Positions 28,449-37,251 of a DNA stretch of 50,848 bases are shown piece by piece (position 1 is the first letter of the stretch; each line of letters starts with the position of its first letter). Location of the stretch: NCBI GenBank assembly GCA_000818945.1, contig KN805393.1, positions 68,451 to 119,298 on the forward strand, written 5' to 3'. Both the position numbers and the translations under genes were made by a program. Source of the stretch: Schizochytrium sp. CCTCC M209059 (lineage: Eukaryota > Sar > Bigyra > Thraustochytrida > Thraustochytriidae). The notes beneath the pieces are model-generated. The model saw only the letters and a list, made by a program, of their open reading frames with translations. It was not told where the DNA came from and searched no databases.

Positions 28449-31400
28449 ATGGCGGGCTGGCGGCCAACAACGACGACGGCGACGAGGAGGAAGAGGTGGC
28501 GAAGCGCGCTGCAAGTCGTGTTGCTGAGCATGGTAATTGCCGCGACAGCGGCGACGACGTGCACGCACCAGTGGCAAGTTCGTGCGACGCTAGAACCAGT
28601 TTTAGATAATGGGGAGTCCATCATGGAAACTGTTGTGCGGTCGACAGCTACAAAGGACAACAAAACATTCGCAGACGCAGCGCGCATACGATTGCAGTGG
28701 ACACTAACCCGAAAAGTTGGGGCCAATGGTTTCTTTGTGCAGGACGAGCGGGCAACGGCGCAAGCAAGTGGTTTAGGCATTCTACCAGACGTCCTGGTGG
28801 ACCCCATCTTTGAGAACACTGCTTGCGGACCGAACGATTGGTGCGGTTCTCTTTCTCCACAAATTGCCTTGAAGTCGTCAGAAGGATGGTTTGACGTCAT
28901 CACCATCAATGACGCTCTTGGGTATGGTCCTGTGGTCATCACAACGACAACGCCATGGAGACACCAGCAAGGTCGCATGGACATTTGCTCAAACAAAGTG
29001 GTTTTACGAATGCCTCTCTTGGAGCTTCTCGACATTACTGATGAAGAGCCATATGTGGAGCTTGGTGAGCTTCGAGAGCGTGCGGATTTGGATCACGCCA
29101 CGTGGGCCGCAGCGGTACTTGCTCTCCCACCACATCTCGCGCGTAAAGATGACTGGAACACGCTTCGCGTTCTGAGCGTACCTGGCTTTTCATGGATCAC
29201 AGCAGTCCTTGCCTATAATTCCAGCGCAAATGGAGCACACTTGTCACTTCAGGTATCGAGCAATTCCTTCCAGCAGATTGGACCTCGTAATTTTCCAGCG
29301 CTCGATCTCATAAGCATCTATCCGTTCCAGACTCCACGCTCGGTCGTCCAATATGACTGGAATCTCCAACACCAAGGTGGCGACGCATACGATGGCGACG
29401 AAGAGGTTGACACCTATCTCAACGCTTTGGTAGATGATGATTTTCCATGGGAGACAGGGCCTTGCGCAACATCACTTGGGTATTGGCGCCCTGAGCTCTG
29501 GTCTCTGGGAAGCATACTCGTAGCGCCCACGACGTGGGGTCTCGCATTTCGACGCGCCGACGACATGGGTCTGCACGAAGAGGAAATCATGGAAGACTGG
29601 GTGCCCCTCGCTCCTCTGTGCGGGCGCGTCTTGCCTTCTGCTCAGCTCGATCCCATCGACAAGAATGCGGCTTGCGCATTCCTTTTTATTCCTGGAGTTA
29701 GTGATACGACCGTTCAGCTTGGGGACGAGGCGTATGATCACAGGCAGTTTAGTAATCTGTCAATGCCCACAATCTTTGCTGCTGCAGGTACCGAGGGCAC
29801 GTGCGAGCCAGGAGCAGAGCAGGTTGACTTTCACCTAACCGAGCTCAAAGATGCAAGCGGAGCAAACCTTCACGACTTTCTCGAGAGCCAGAACGAAGAC
29901 TTTATGGTGAACCTCGAGCTGGTAGACGCCGCAGCGATGCAGCCCAACGGCCTTGGACCCATTGTGGTTCTTGTACGCTTTGAAAGTGCCCACGAGACCT
30001 CTTTCCGAACTGTGAGTTATGAGAATTCGACGTGGGTTCTTGGTCTTGAGCTCCCTCAAGTGACAGTTCCAATTCCGTTTCGCTCATTCTCGCGCGGGGA
30101 ACGACTCTTTCCAAACATCGAACGTGACCGAATCGCCCAGGGGGAAAACGGCACACAACTCGACATTCGCGGCGTGGACACTCTTCCAAGAATGTCTCAG
30201 CTGCTCTACACATGGGGCAACGCGCTCTTTGTAAGCCAAAATGCAGGTCACACGTTCTGGAAGGTGGCCCAGACGTCGAGCTCGGTCATGATGGACCTCA
30301 TGGACGTCGACGCGAGCGAACTCGAGCCCTTGCTTTTTGCTGCTGACCCAATTACTCGCTTTACCGCGGCCCAGGACGGATGGTTTGCGGTGCTCACGGA
30401 AAATGCTCGCATCTGGCTCGGCAAGGCCGGAGCCGACGTCGTCTTCCCGCTGACTTTGAACCTGACATCTTCCCTGGATCTCCTGCCTCCGTATGACCTC
30501 TTTTTTGACGAAGCTGGGGCTCTTCGCGTTGCGGGCTTGGAGGTGACTGGTGTGGAGGCCGGCAAGCGGCAGGCTCGTCCTGCAGAGACCTTGAACACAG
30601 ATCGAGTCAAGGATCTTGCACTCTACTTTGATGAGAACAACCCGGCATGTCTTTTGGATGACGCTCTCATTGTTGCAAAACATGATGTCGAGCACACGCG
30701 CACTGTATACAAGAGTGCAGGGCTGACGACCTCCATGGCGCGCGATGTACAGGCCCATGCATTTCGCAACACCCTCCCTACGCGCATCTTTCTTAATCGG
30801 GGGGGCAATTATACTTTTCGAATTAGGCTTTTTAGCGCCGTTGAGCACGACGAGATTCCACATCAGCAGGTCGCTACACTTGCTGGACTGCACGTTGGTT
30901 TCGAACTTAGCACGCAGGAACTCATTTCCTTGAGTTTTCAGCGCCAAGAAAACCTTATCGAAGGCACGGTCGACTACGATGTGATGTTGGAGGATCGTGG
31001 CCGCTGGGATCTGACCAGTAGTGTTCTCAAAGCCCCATACGATGCTGAGATGCTAGCAGCGACCCATGCCCAGCCAGGGAGCCAGCTTTTAGTCACAAGC
31101 GTTGGCATTCGCGGCTTGAGTCAAGGTTGCACATCCGAAGTTGACCCTGCCGCGCTCGTGACAAGGACCTCGGCCTCGCCAGCCATTCGGCTAGATGTGT
31201 ACTCTGGGTGCCCGCCGCACCAGCGGTTGGAATTTGACAGAGAGGCTAGTCTTAATGGCGTCAATCAGGGCTGTGAGGAGACCGATGAGGACATTTGCGT
31301 ATTTTACGATAATACCTTTACGCCTCATTTCCGTCTCATTGACAGCAGCACCGACGCAAGCACAATTCTGGATGCAAGCTTTGGAGAACTCATTGCCATT

Positions 31401-32066
31401 GGAGGCGGGCTCACCTACGACACTATTGTCGATTATCCTGAAGACGATCGCGCTGCCTTGACTCTCGCTTCGTTCTCTGTAAGCTCCACAAGCACCGTTC
31501 GCTGGCTGTGTATGGCAGCAAGTAGTCCTTGCGCAGCGGTGGCTCCCGAGTTCCCCAAGCCCCCCCAATACTTTTTCAAGCTCCGCCTCGTGGCAACCTC
31601 GAACGACTCGTACTGTGACTTTTCCACGGACTTTGTTGTCCGTATTCATAATCTGCCAATCACACTGCAAGCCATCATGGTCACCAATGGCATCACGATC
31701 ATTGTCTGTATGATTCCACTTCTTTACTTTTACAACCGCAGACAAAAGCGGAACCAACACAAGCGCCTTCGCGGTTTGCGTGGCGTTGGAATGATGGATC
31801 TCGCCAACGGTGCTCTTGACTTGGACAAAAACTCGGATTCGGACCGATCTTCGGACAGTTCTGATGATGATGGAGAGAGTCCAAGACGTGATCGCAGCAA
31901 GACCCGAAGAAGAAGCAGGAGTCGAGGCGACGACGACGATGAAGATGACGAGGACGATGAAGATGAAGATGAAGATGACGACGAGGTTGACGATGATGAC
32001 GACGAGGATGATGAAGATGACGACGACGGGATGAACGGGAAAAGAGCTAGTGGTCGCGCGCGATAA
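28449..32066 (+). CDS. CATSPERB: CatSper auxiliary subunit beta-like (CATSPERB/G family) membrane protein
   Basis: A 1205-residue type I membrane protein. From the ATG at 28449 it has a signal peptide (RWRSALQVVLLSMVIAATA), a large ectodomain with many Cys and N-glycosylation sites, one transmembrane helix near 1072-1094 (VTNGITIIVCMIPLLYFY) and a cytosolic tail of about 110 residues ending in dense Asp/Glu. The last 250 ectodomain residues match the membrane-proximal part of CatSper beta/gamma subunits: GCPPHQRLEFD, then CVFYDNTFTPHFRLID, GGGLTYDTI, VRWLCMAASSPC, YFFKLRLVATSNDSYCDF and VVRIHNLPI. In sperm these subunits form the extracellular canopy of the flagellar CatSper Ca2+ channel. The middle region (LYTWGNALFVSQNAG, WFAVLTENARIWLG) fits the beta-propeller of that family. 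A longer start at 28299 is possible but would bury the signal peptide. The acidic tail is unusual. Confidence 0.75.
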   Translation: MAGWRPTTTTATRRKRWRSALQVVLLSMVIAATAATTCTHQWQVRATLEPVLDNGESIMETVVRSTATKDNKTFADAARIRLQWTLTRKVGANGFFVQDERATAQASGLGILPDVLVDPIFENTACGPNDWCGSLSPQIALKSSEGWFDVITINDALGYGPVVITTTTPWRHQQGRMDICSNKVVLRMPLLELLDITDEEPYVELGELRERADLDHATWAAAVLALPPHLARKDDWNTLRVLSVPGFSWITAVLAYNSSANGAHLSLQVSSNSFQQIGPRNFPALDLISIYPFQTPRSVVQYDWNLQHQGGDAYDGDEEVDTYLNALVDDDFPWETGPCATSLGYWRPELWSLGSILVAPTTWGLAFRRADDMGLHEEEIMEDWVPLAPLCGRVLPSAQLDPIDKNAACAFLFIPGVSDTTVQLGDEAYDHRQFSNLSMPTIFAAAGTEGTCEPGAEQVDFHLTELKDASGANLHDFLESQNEDFMVNLELVDAAAMQPNGLGPIVVLVRFESAHETSFRTVSYENSTWVLGLELPQVTVPIPFRSFSRGERLFPNIERDRIAQGENGTQLDIRGVDTLPRMSQLLYTWGNALFVSQNAGHTFWKVAQTSSSVMMDLMDVDASELEPLLFAADPITRFTAAQDGWFAVLTENARIWLGKAGADVVFPLTLNLTSSLDLLPPYDLFFDEAGALRVAGLEVTGVEAGKRQARPAETLNTDRVKDLALYFDENNPACLLDDALIVAKHDVEHTRTVYKSAGLTTSMARDVQAHAFRNTLPTRIFLNRGGNYTFRIRLFSAVEHDEIPHQQVATLAGLHVGFELSTQELISLSFQRQENLIEGTVDYDVMLEDRGRWDLTSSVLKAPYDAEMLAATHAQPGSQLLVTSVGIRGLSQGCTSEVDPAALVTRTSASPAIRLDVYSGCPPHQRLEFDREASLNGVNQGCEETDEDICVFYDNTFTPHFRLIDSSTDASTILDASFGELIAIGGGLTYDTIVDYPEDDRAALTLASFSVSSTSTVRWLCMAASSPCAAVAPEFPKPPQYFFKLRLVATSNDSYCDFSTDFVVRIHNLPITLQAIMVTNGITIIVCMIPLLYFYNRRQKRNQHKRLRGLRGVGMMDLANGALDLDKNSDSDRSSDSSDDDGESPRRDRSKTRRRSRSRGDDDDEDDEDDEDEDEDDDEVDDDDDEDDEDDDDGMNGKRASGRAR

Positions 32067-32338
32067 CAATAATGGACATAGTGAAGACTGTCTCTCGCTT
32101 TGTTTCGCCTTTATGAAAAGCAAAAACAAGATAACATCGTTTATAGTGTGTGCATTGCATGCTATGCATATTTGGTTTTTCTTTCCTCATGTCTTTATGG
32201 ATAACAACTTGATCACTGGATTGTAGGAGCGTATTCTGATTGGTAAATGAACGCAAAACGGCCGAGAATATTTTTTTTTGTTGAGTCGCTGTCAAACATA
32301 CATTGAAATTAGGAAAGTGCATTTATTCGTTCCTTCAT

Positions 32339-33340
32339 TTATGCATCGATAGATAGGCGCTCCTTGCGCGTGAAGATTCCACAGCCAGTAATTTCGCAGC
32401 GACCCATGGGACGTTCATTCTTTCGTGGCATGCCTTCGATGGCCAAAAAGGCGTTCATGCTGTAAACAACACGTCCAAACGCAACGCGCTTGCAATCGAG
32501 CCACTTTAGCGGAGCCAACGTTACAAAAAATTGGCTGCCGTTCGTGTGTGGCTTCCCCTCGCTTGCCATGGAAACAACTCCAGCGCGATCGTGCTTGATC
32601 GCAAAGGTTTCATCGGGGAATCGCCCGCTTTTGTCAATTGCTGCAACGCTGTGTTTGCCTGAGCCATCAACAACATCGCCGCCTTGAACCCACCCGCCTT
32701 CAACGACTCGGTGAAAGGACGACCCCTTGAATCCCTGGCCATCATTGTCTTCTTGACAGAGAAGCACAAAGTTGTCGCACGTGTTTGGGCAAATATCGTC
32801 ATAGAGTTCAATGATAACACGGTGCCTCGAACCCGATGGCGATGGCGCTCCAGGATTCTTCTCTTCCGCGTTTTCCTTGCACTCTTTGCACCCGTGGTCT
32901 GGGCTGGACTGCTTTTCCTCCTCGTCTTTGTCAATACTTGCGTGTGGGCTTGCTGTCGCCAGAACATCAAGATAACAGAAGGTGTGGCCTGTTGCATCCA
33001 TCATGGCGTGAAGTTGCGAATGTGCGTCGCCCTCAGAAGTGCTAGTATCGAGCACGCGCTGAAAGTCGTAGACCTTGACGGCCCAGGTCGCGAGATCATG
33101 GACGTCGCCAATGTAGTGGTGTTTGTTATAGAACACTAGCGGCGAGGAGGTATGCTCCACGCCGAGCTCGCGCGATTTGGTGGCAACAAAAACCTCCCAG
33201 TCTGTGCCAAACATGGGTCGCATGTCCACCGTGACATTGGCCTGCTCGTGCGCCAGCTGCTCTGCAAGGCTCTGTGCGGCCTGGAAACACGGGTCGTCCA
33301 CGCGACCGGCCACCACGAGGTTGCACGACGTCGTCGACAT
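32339..33340 (-). CDS. PPIL6: PPIL6-type cyclophilin (cilium-associated)
   Basis: A 333-residue protein with the two-part layout of PPIL6. The N-terminal thioredoxin/glutaredoxin-like domain (about 1-100) has CNLVVAGRVDDPCFQAAQSLA, FYNKHHYIGDVHDLATWA and a VYDFQRVLD segment. The C-terminal cyclophilin domain (about 172-330) has FHRVVEGGWVQGGDVV and NGSQFFVTLAP, and ends GRCEITGCG. A 44-residue insert (about 128-171) containing CKECKE and acidic residues splits the first two cyclophilin strands. The catalytic Arg is kept, while the Phe-Met pair reads Gly-Trp, so isomerase activity may be low, as in other PPIL6 proteins. I use the ATG at 33340, which puts the first strand at residue 5. In animals PPIL6 is expressed with cilia genes; its role is not defined. 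It is divergent from the DRC-like gene. Confidence 0.88.
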   Translation of the reverse strand: MSTTSCNLVVAGRVDDPCFQAAQSLAEQLAHEQANVTVDMRPMFGTDWEVFVATKSRELGVEHTSSPLVFYNKHHYIGDVHDLATWAVKVYDFQRVLDTSTSEGDAHSQLHAMMDATGHTFCYLDVLATASPHASIDKDEEEKQSSPDHGCKECKENAEEKNPGAPSPSGSRHRVIIELYDDICPNTCDNFVLLCQEDNDGQGFKGSSFHRVVEGGWVQGGDVVDGSGKHSVAAIDKSGRFPDETFAIKHDRAGVVSMASEGKPHTNGSQFFVTLAPLKWLDCKRVAFGRVVYSMNAFLAIEGMPRKNERPMGRCEITGCGIFTRKERLSIDA

Positions 33341-33495
33341 GCTTTGCTCGCCGCTGTCCTTTCGAAGGGTCTCGTTGTCTCCGGGTCTGCGCGCGTCACC
33401 TCTCCAGAGTCCTCCTGCCCGCGCTCTGCGCAGTGGAGCTAGCTGGTTAGGCAGGCCGCACGCTAGAGAAAGCAAGCGAGAGAAAGCAAGCGAGC

Positions 33496-33527
<32 letters not shown>

Positions 33528-34050
33528 AAAGACAGGGAGATTTGTCTATTTGCGAAACGGTGTGTACTTCGAGTTCGGGCATTTGGACTCACTGTTTGAC
33601 TCGCACTATTGAATTTTAGCATCCGCAGTGTCTCATCGCGTTTCACAACGGATAGTGAGCGCGGCGCTATAAAGTAAGTGGCTGACTTCGTCTGGCCCAC
33701 GCTCGCTTGCGGTACGAAGTCGTCGCGCGCGCGCTGCGAAACATTCCGTCGCGGGCAAGCGGAGTGGAGTACTCGGCGCGTAGGAGTGACGTGACCAGAC
33801 GCTCGTCAACGTCTTTTCGACGTCTTTTGGCCGCTTGCAGGGGTCTGTCTGTCTTTCTGCATGCAACTAGCGCGAGCAAAAAGAAGGCAAAGCGGAGTTT
33901 GTGAAAAAGTCTCACCAAGCGTCCTTTTTGGCATTTCCTCGCAGACAAAATATTCTTGTAGCTCTCCAGGAGCTGCAGTTGCAGTCTTCAGGAGCTGCAG
34001 TAGCAGTATCAGGCGAAGCTGCAGCTGCAGAAAAACCTTGATTGCTGAAA
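33341..34050. promoter_or_regulatory. Shared divergent promoter of PPIL6 and the DRC-like gene
   Basis: 710 bp between two start codons on opposite strands. It contains GA/GACA simple repeats at 33498-33530 and, just before the DRC start, three imperfect ~25-bp repeats built on AGGAGCTGCAGTTGCAGT-like words (33966-34030). I did not find a clear RFX X-box by eye. Confidence 0.45.
33966..34030. repeat. Three imperfect GCTGCAG-containing repeats
   Basis: CAGGAGCTGCAGTTGCAGT, CAGGAGCTGCAGTAGCAGT and CGAAGCTGCAGCTGCAG follow each other about 20 bp upstream of the DRC-like ATG, probably in the 5' UTR. Confidence 0.75.
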
Positions 34051-35445
34051 ATGAATAAGCTTATTCGCGGCGAGGCGTCGCGCGTCATTGCCGTCTTGGA
34101 CGATTCGCTTGCTGCTTTAGACGTCGTTCTCGAGCTACCGCCTTCTGGGGTCAGCGGCAACAAGCTTGCCGAAGCGGAGCGCCAGTGGGAGATTGCTAAG
34201 AGCAACCTTGGAAAAGCTGGCTTTAATGAAGCGCGCGATCATCTCGAGGGCTTGCAACATGCCGAGGCACAATATCTCAAGGCAAAGCGTGCCAATGCGC
34301 GAGAACAAGCCGATCTTGCGGCTGCTGCTCTTCATGAGGCGACGCGACACATGTGCCGGAGCGTTCGCAAGGATCCAGCCGTGGGCGAAATCTTAGCAGC
34401 AGCCGCAACAAGCACACCAGACGACGATCACGACGAGAGGAATGCAGCAGATAGTACCGCCTTTCACGGCGACGAGAGGCTAGAAGAAGCCCGCAACTAC
34501 GAAGAGGAGAAGCGTGGTCGCGAGACCAAGTCACAAGACAGTGTCGAGTCAAAGACCAGCTATAGTAAAAGGTTGGCGGTACCCTCCCCCGTCGAGCGAA
34601 CTCCAAGTCGAGGTGGCATGGTTCCAGGTGGTGGTGGCGGGGGAATGCGCAAAGAACACTCGTTGTTGACATTGCATGGGACACTTCACGAATTCCGGAA
34701 AAATATACTCGACCAGTTGTCAACTACCGTCGAGCAAAAGGACGCGCAGGCTGACTTTTTCCAAGATCTAAATGTCCGCATTCGAGAAATGGAAGAGGAC
34801 CTCATCCTGCTCAAGAACGAATTGGAGGTCGAGGCAGTGCGAGAGGAGGAGCTTGCGTCAAAGAAAGAGGCTGAAGACAAGCTATGGCGCGCCATTGAAG
34901 AAGTGCGCAGCAGCTATGAGCGCGAAATGGTGGAGATCAACACTTCGCAAGCTGAGCAAAAGGAGGCAGTACGAACGAGCTTCCTCGAGCGCAATGCCAA
35001 GGCCCTCGAGGCCTTTGATAAGGCTGGGGAAGCCTTTGTGCAAGAGTGCGTGGCGCATGGTGAAGTCGAAGAAGGTTTACGCAAGAAGATGAATCGCGCG
35101 GTAGCAGAGGTGAACTCGCTCATTGACAAGTACGATGCCGTCATGCTTGAGAAGCGCGCACAATACGAGCTAGTCAAACGGCAACACAAGGACGAGTCCG
35201 CCCGGCTGGCTGTGTTGGAAGAGTATTTTCGCAAGGTTGATCGTGATCTTGCAAACGAGGCGGAGGAAGAACGCATTATTGCCGAGGAACTGGCTGCGAT
35301 TGAGGCGCTTCATAAGCGCGACAACGACGCAGCAGCGCGCATCCAGGCGCTCTTTCGAGGGAATCAGTGCCGTCGAAAGCTGAAAAAGAAGAAGAAGGGC
35401 AAGGGAAAAGGCAAGAAGGGCAAGGGCAAGGGGAAAAAGAAGTAA
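34051..35445 (+). CDS. Nexin-dynein regulatory complex subunit 9/10-like IQ coiled-coil protein
   Basis: A 464-residue coiled-coil protein. The N-terminal ~110 residues form charged helices (ANAREQADLAAAALHEATRH). A Ser-rich linker with a Gly run (about 125-210) follows. The C-terminal half is continuous coiled coil (HEFRKNILDQLSTTVEQKDAQ; EVNSLIDKYDAVMLEKRAQYE). It ends with an IQ motif (ARIQALFRGNQCRRK, about 432-446) and a Lys/Gly tail of KKGKGKG repeats. This order of coiled coil, one IQ motif and a Lys/Gly tail is what I know from DRC9 (IQCG) and DRC10 (IQCD), which bind calmodulin and sit in the axonemal nexin link. I lean to DRC10 but cannot separate the two by eye. The ATG at 34051 is the first in frame. 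Confidence 0.75.
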   Translation: MNKLIRGEASRVIAVLDDSLAALDVVLELPPSGVSGNKLAEAERQWEIAKSNLGKAGFNEARDHLEGLQHAEAQYLKAKRANAREQADLAAAALHEATRHMCRSVRKDPAVGEILAAAATSTPDDDHDERNAADSTAFHGDERLEEARNYEEEKRGRETKSQDSVESKTSYSKRLAVPSPVERTPSRGGMVPGGGGGGMRKEHSLLTLHGTLHEFRKNILDQLSTTVEQKDAQADFFQDLNVRIREMEEDLILLKNELEVEAVREEELASKKEAEDKLWRAIEEVRSSYEREMVEINTSQAEQKEAVRTSFLERNAKALEAFDKAGEAFVQECVAHGEVEEGLRKKMNRAVAEVNSLIDKYDAVMLEKRAQYELVKRQHKDESARLAVLEEYFRKVDRDLANEAEEERIIAEELAAIEALHKRDNDAAARIQALFRGNQCRRKLKKKKKGKGKGKKGKGKGKKK

Positions 35446-35587
35446 TACATAGGGGACGGGGTGGATGAGGAGTGGGCAGCTGAGGGCCAATGGAAAGCCC
35501 AGCGTGGCGCGTAGCACGAGTACGAACAAAATACACTTTTGAACGCTGACGCTTCTGTGGAAAAGAAAGCCAAGATGTGCAATTCTT

Positions 35588-35639
<52 letters not shown>

Positions 35640-35859
35640 CATGTCTTTCTGTCCCTCTCTCCCTGTGTGTCAAACACATATAACTTTCTGTCTCTCATAA
35701 TATTCTCATTCTTGTTGCTGCTGGCTTCTTTCTTCATCCAGTCCCAGGCCATATACGAGCGTAACGTGTATTTAGGCTCTACGCAGCCCTTGCCAACTAT
35801 ACGGGGCGGGAAGCTCGAAAATTTGCATTCCGCCTTTTTGGAAATACAAAGCCTTCAAC
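35446..35859. other. Convergent 3' region with CT microsatellite
   Basis: About 410 bp between the DRC-like and inhibitor-2 stop codons. A (CT)n tract runs 35584-35634. No gene is seen. Confidence 0.6.
35584..35634. repeat. CT dinucleotide microsatellite
   Basis: TTCTTTCTTT followed by about 21 CT units. Confidence 0.9.
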
Positions 35860-36432
35860 CTAGGCGTCTTCGTCTTCATCATTGAGATCCTCGTCTTCGT
35901 CGCCATCAGGGTGCTCCTGTTGCCAGCGGCGTAACGCCTCGATCTCGTTGTAGTGCTGCTTCCGCTTGGACACAAAGTCGTCGTGTGCGGATTTCTGTGC
36001 TGCTGCAGGCCGCGCGTCGTCGCTGTCCGCGGTAGCAGCCTTGTCGAGCTGGGACTGCAGAGCGTCCATATCCAGCATATCCGTCGGGGCGTGCGAGGTC
36101 GGTGCGGTGGTACCGCCAGGCTTGACGCCATCTTCGAAGACAACCTTGACGGCGCTGTCTCCGTCCTCGTCGAAATCCTCGTCTGCCTCAGAGTCAAAGC
36201 TGTCCCTGTGAAAGGGCGTGTCCGGCTCGTCGATCTTCTGCCGCGTGCCGCGCAGCTTGTCGTGCTCCGCGATCGTCGCCTCGTCCCACCGCACGTGCCT
36301 GCTGCCCTCGGGGTCGTCGTCCTCCTCGTCCGCCGCGCCGCTGCGGCCCTTGGACGACAGCGAGAAGAAGGGCATCTTCGACTTTTTGCTGCCGCCGCCG
36401 CTGCCGCCCTCCGCGGCGCCCCTACCGCTCAT
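35860..36432 (-). CDS. PPP1R2: Protein phosphatase inhibitor-2 (PPP1R2-like)
   Basis: A 190-residue inhibitor-2 homologue, a disordered regulator and chaperone of protein phosphatase 1. Family blocks are in order. RHVRWDEATIAEHD (about 45-58) matches the KWDEMNI-type block. RQKIDEPDTPFHRDSFDSE (about 64-82) holds the Thr-Pro phosphorylation site used by GSK3/MAPK in animals. FVSKRKQHYNEIEALRRWQ (about 152-170) includes the HYNE motif that blocks the PP1 active site. The usual N-terminal KGILK PP1-docking motif is absent; MPFFSLSSKGR stands near there. The C-terminus is acidic. The start is the ATG at 36432, because the frame upstream is GC-rich repetitive sequence. Divergent from the UBAC2-like gene. 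Confidence 0.9.
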   Translation of the reverse strand: MSGRGAAEGGSGGGSKKSKMPFFSLSSKGRSGAADEEDDDPEGSRHVRWDEATIAEHDKLRGTRQKIDEPDTPFHRDSFDSEADEDFDEDGDSAVKVVFEDGVKPGGTTAPTSHAPTDMLDMDALQSQLDKAATADSDDARPAAAQKSAHDDFVSKRKQHYNEIEALRRWQQEHPDGDEDEDLNDEDEDA

Positions 36433-36690
36433 CGCGCCCGCGCTCACGAGCCGTCCGGCCTCCTTTCTCCGCACGCCTCTTGCGCCGGACCCCGCCCTGC
36501 GCTCCCCGATGCGGGTCTGCCCGCGCGTGGCGTCCTCCTCCCCGTCCTCGAGGAGGTCCTCCTCCAGATCCTCCTCCTCCTCCTCGCCGCCGTCAATGGA
36601 ACGGAACGCACGGAACAAAAAGATCAAAAGAACAAAAGAACGCGCCGCCCGGCGCGGAACGAGGAACAGAACGGAGCGGGCTTCCCGCGC

Positions 36691-36770
36691 CGCGCAAGTG
36701 CAGAATCGGCCGCGCGCAAGTGGGCGGAGCGGCCAATCCGCACTTGCAGCGGCCTTTCCGCACTTGCGCG
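36691..36770. promoter_or_regulatory. Cluster of four CACTTGC (E-box-like) words
   Basis: GCGCAAGTGCAGAATCGG (36692), GCGCAAGTGGGCGG (36714), AATCCGCACTTGCAGCGG (36735) and TTTCCGCACTTGCGCGC (36755). Two point each way. The same 14-mer ATTCTGCACTTGCG recurs at 44354, in another intergenic region. Confidence 0.6.
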
Positions 36771-37017
36771 CTGCGTGGCCAGCCAGGCTGAGGAAGAGAG
36801 GGAGACGCAGAGAGAGACAGTCAGACAGACACGGAGACAGAAAGACACGGAGACACAGACAGACACAGACAGAGCCAGGCAGGGCGAGATAAACTCGAGT
36901 CGCCCGACGAGGCAGGCCCGCGACGAGAGGCCCCGGCGCGACAGCGTCGCGGCCGCGGCGGAAACGAGCGCGGCGCGCAGGAGGCAGCGGGAGACGCTGC
37001 AGCCAGCTGCAACTACA

Positions 37018-37047
<30 letters not shown>
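37018..37047. repeat. (GCT)10 trinucleotide repeat
   Basis: Ten GCT units followed by AAGCTGCTAGAGCTGCTAGAGC, in the 5' region of the UBAC2-like gene. Confidence 0.85.
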
Positions 37048-37048
<1 letters not shown>

Positions 37049-37251
37049 AAGCTGCTAGAGCTGCTAGAGCTGCCGCGCAAGGGCGTGAAGAAGGCGCCAA
37101 GGTGCTGCGAGCGCGAGGCGGAGCGACGAGGCTTTTGATCTCGAGTTCGGGGCTGGAGAAGAAGGGACTTGCATTCTTGCGCCAGGGGCGGCGGAAGCAG
37201 CGACCTTGAAGAAGTCATCTTCATTCCTGTACCCGCGTAGTCTGTGCAAGG

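Larger units (their letters stand above)
36433..37251. promoter_or_regulatory. Divergent promoter region with GCACTTGCG cluster
   Basis: About 820 bp between inhibitor-2 (minus) and the UBAC2-like gene (plus). Four CACTTG/CAAGTG words lie within 36691-36770. GACA and CGGAGACA simple repeats run 36805-36880, and a (GCT)10 run lies at 37018-37047. Confidence 0.55.

Noticed and set aside
31191..32129. Minus-strand frame opposite the CatSper-like 3' end
   Set aside because: Antisense to a strongly supported coding region; the Val/Ile runs are the complement of the Asp/Glu tail.
35953..37209. Plus-strand frame opposite inhibitor-2
   Set aside because: Antisense to clear inhibitor-2 motifs, then continuing through repeats.
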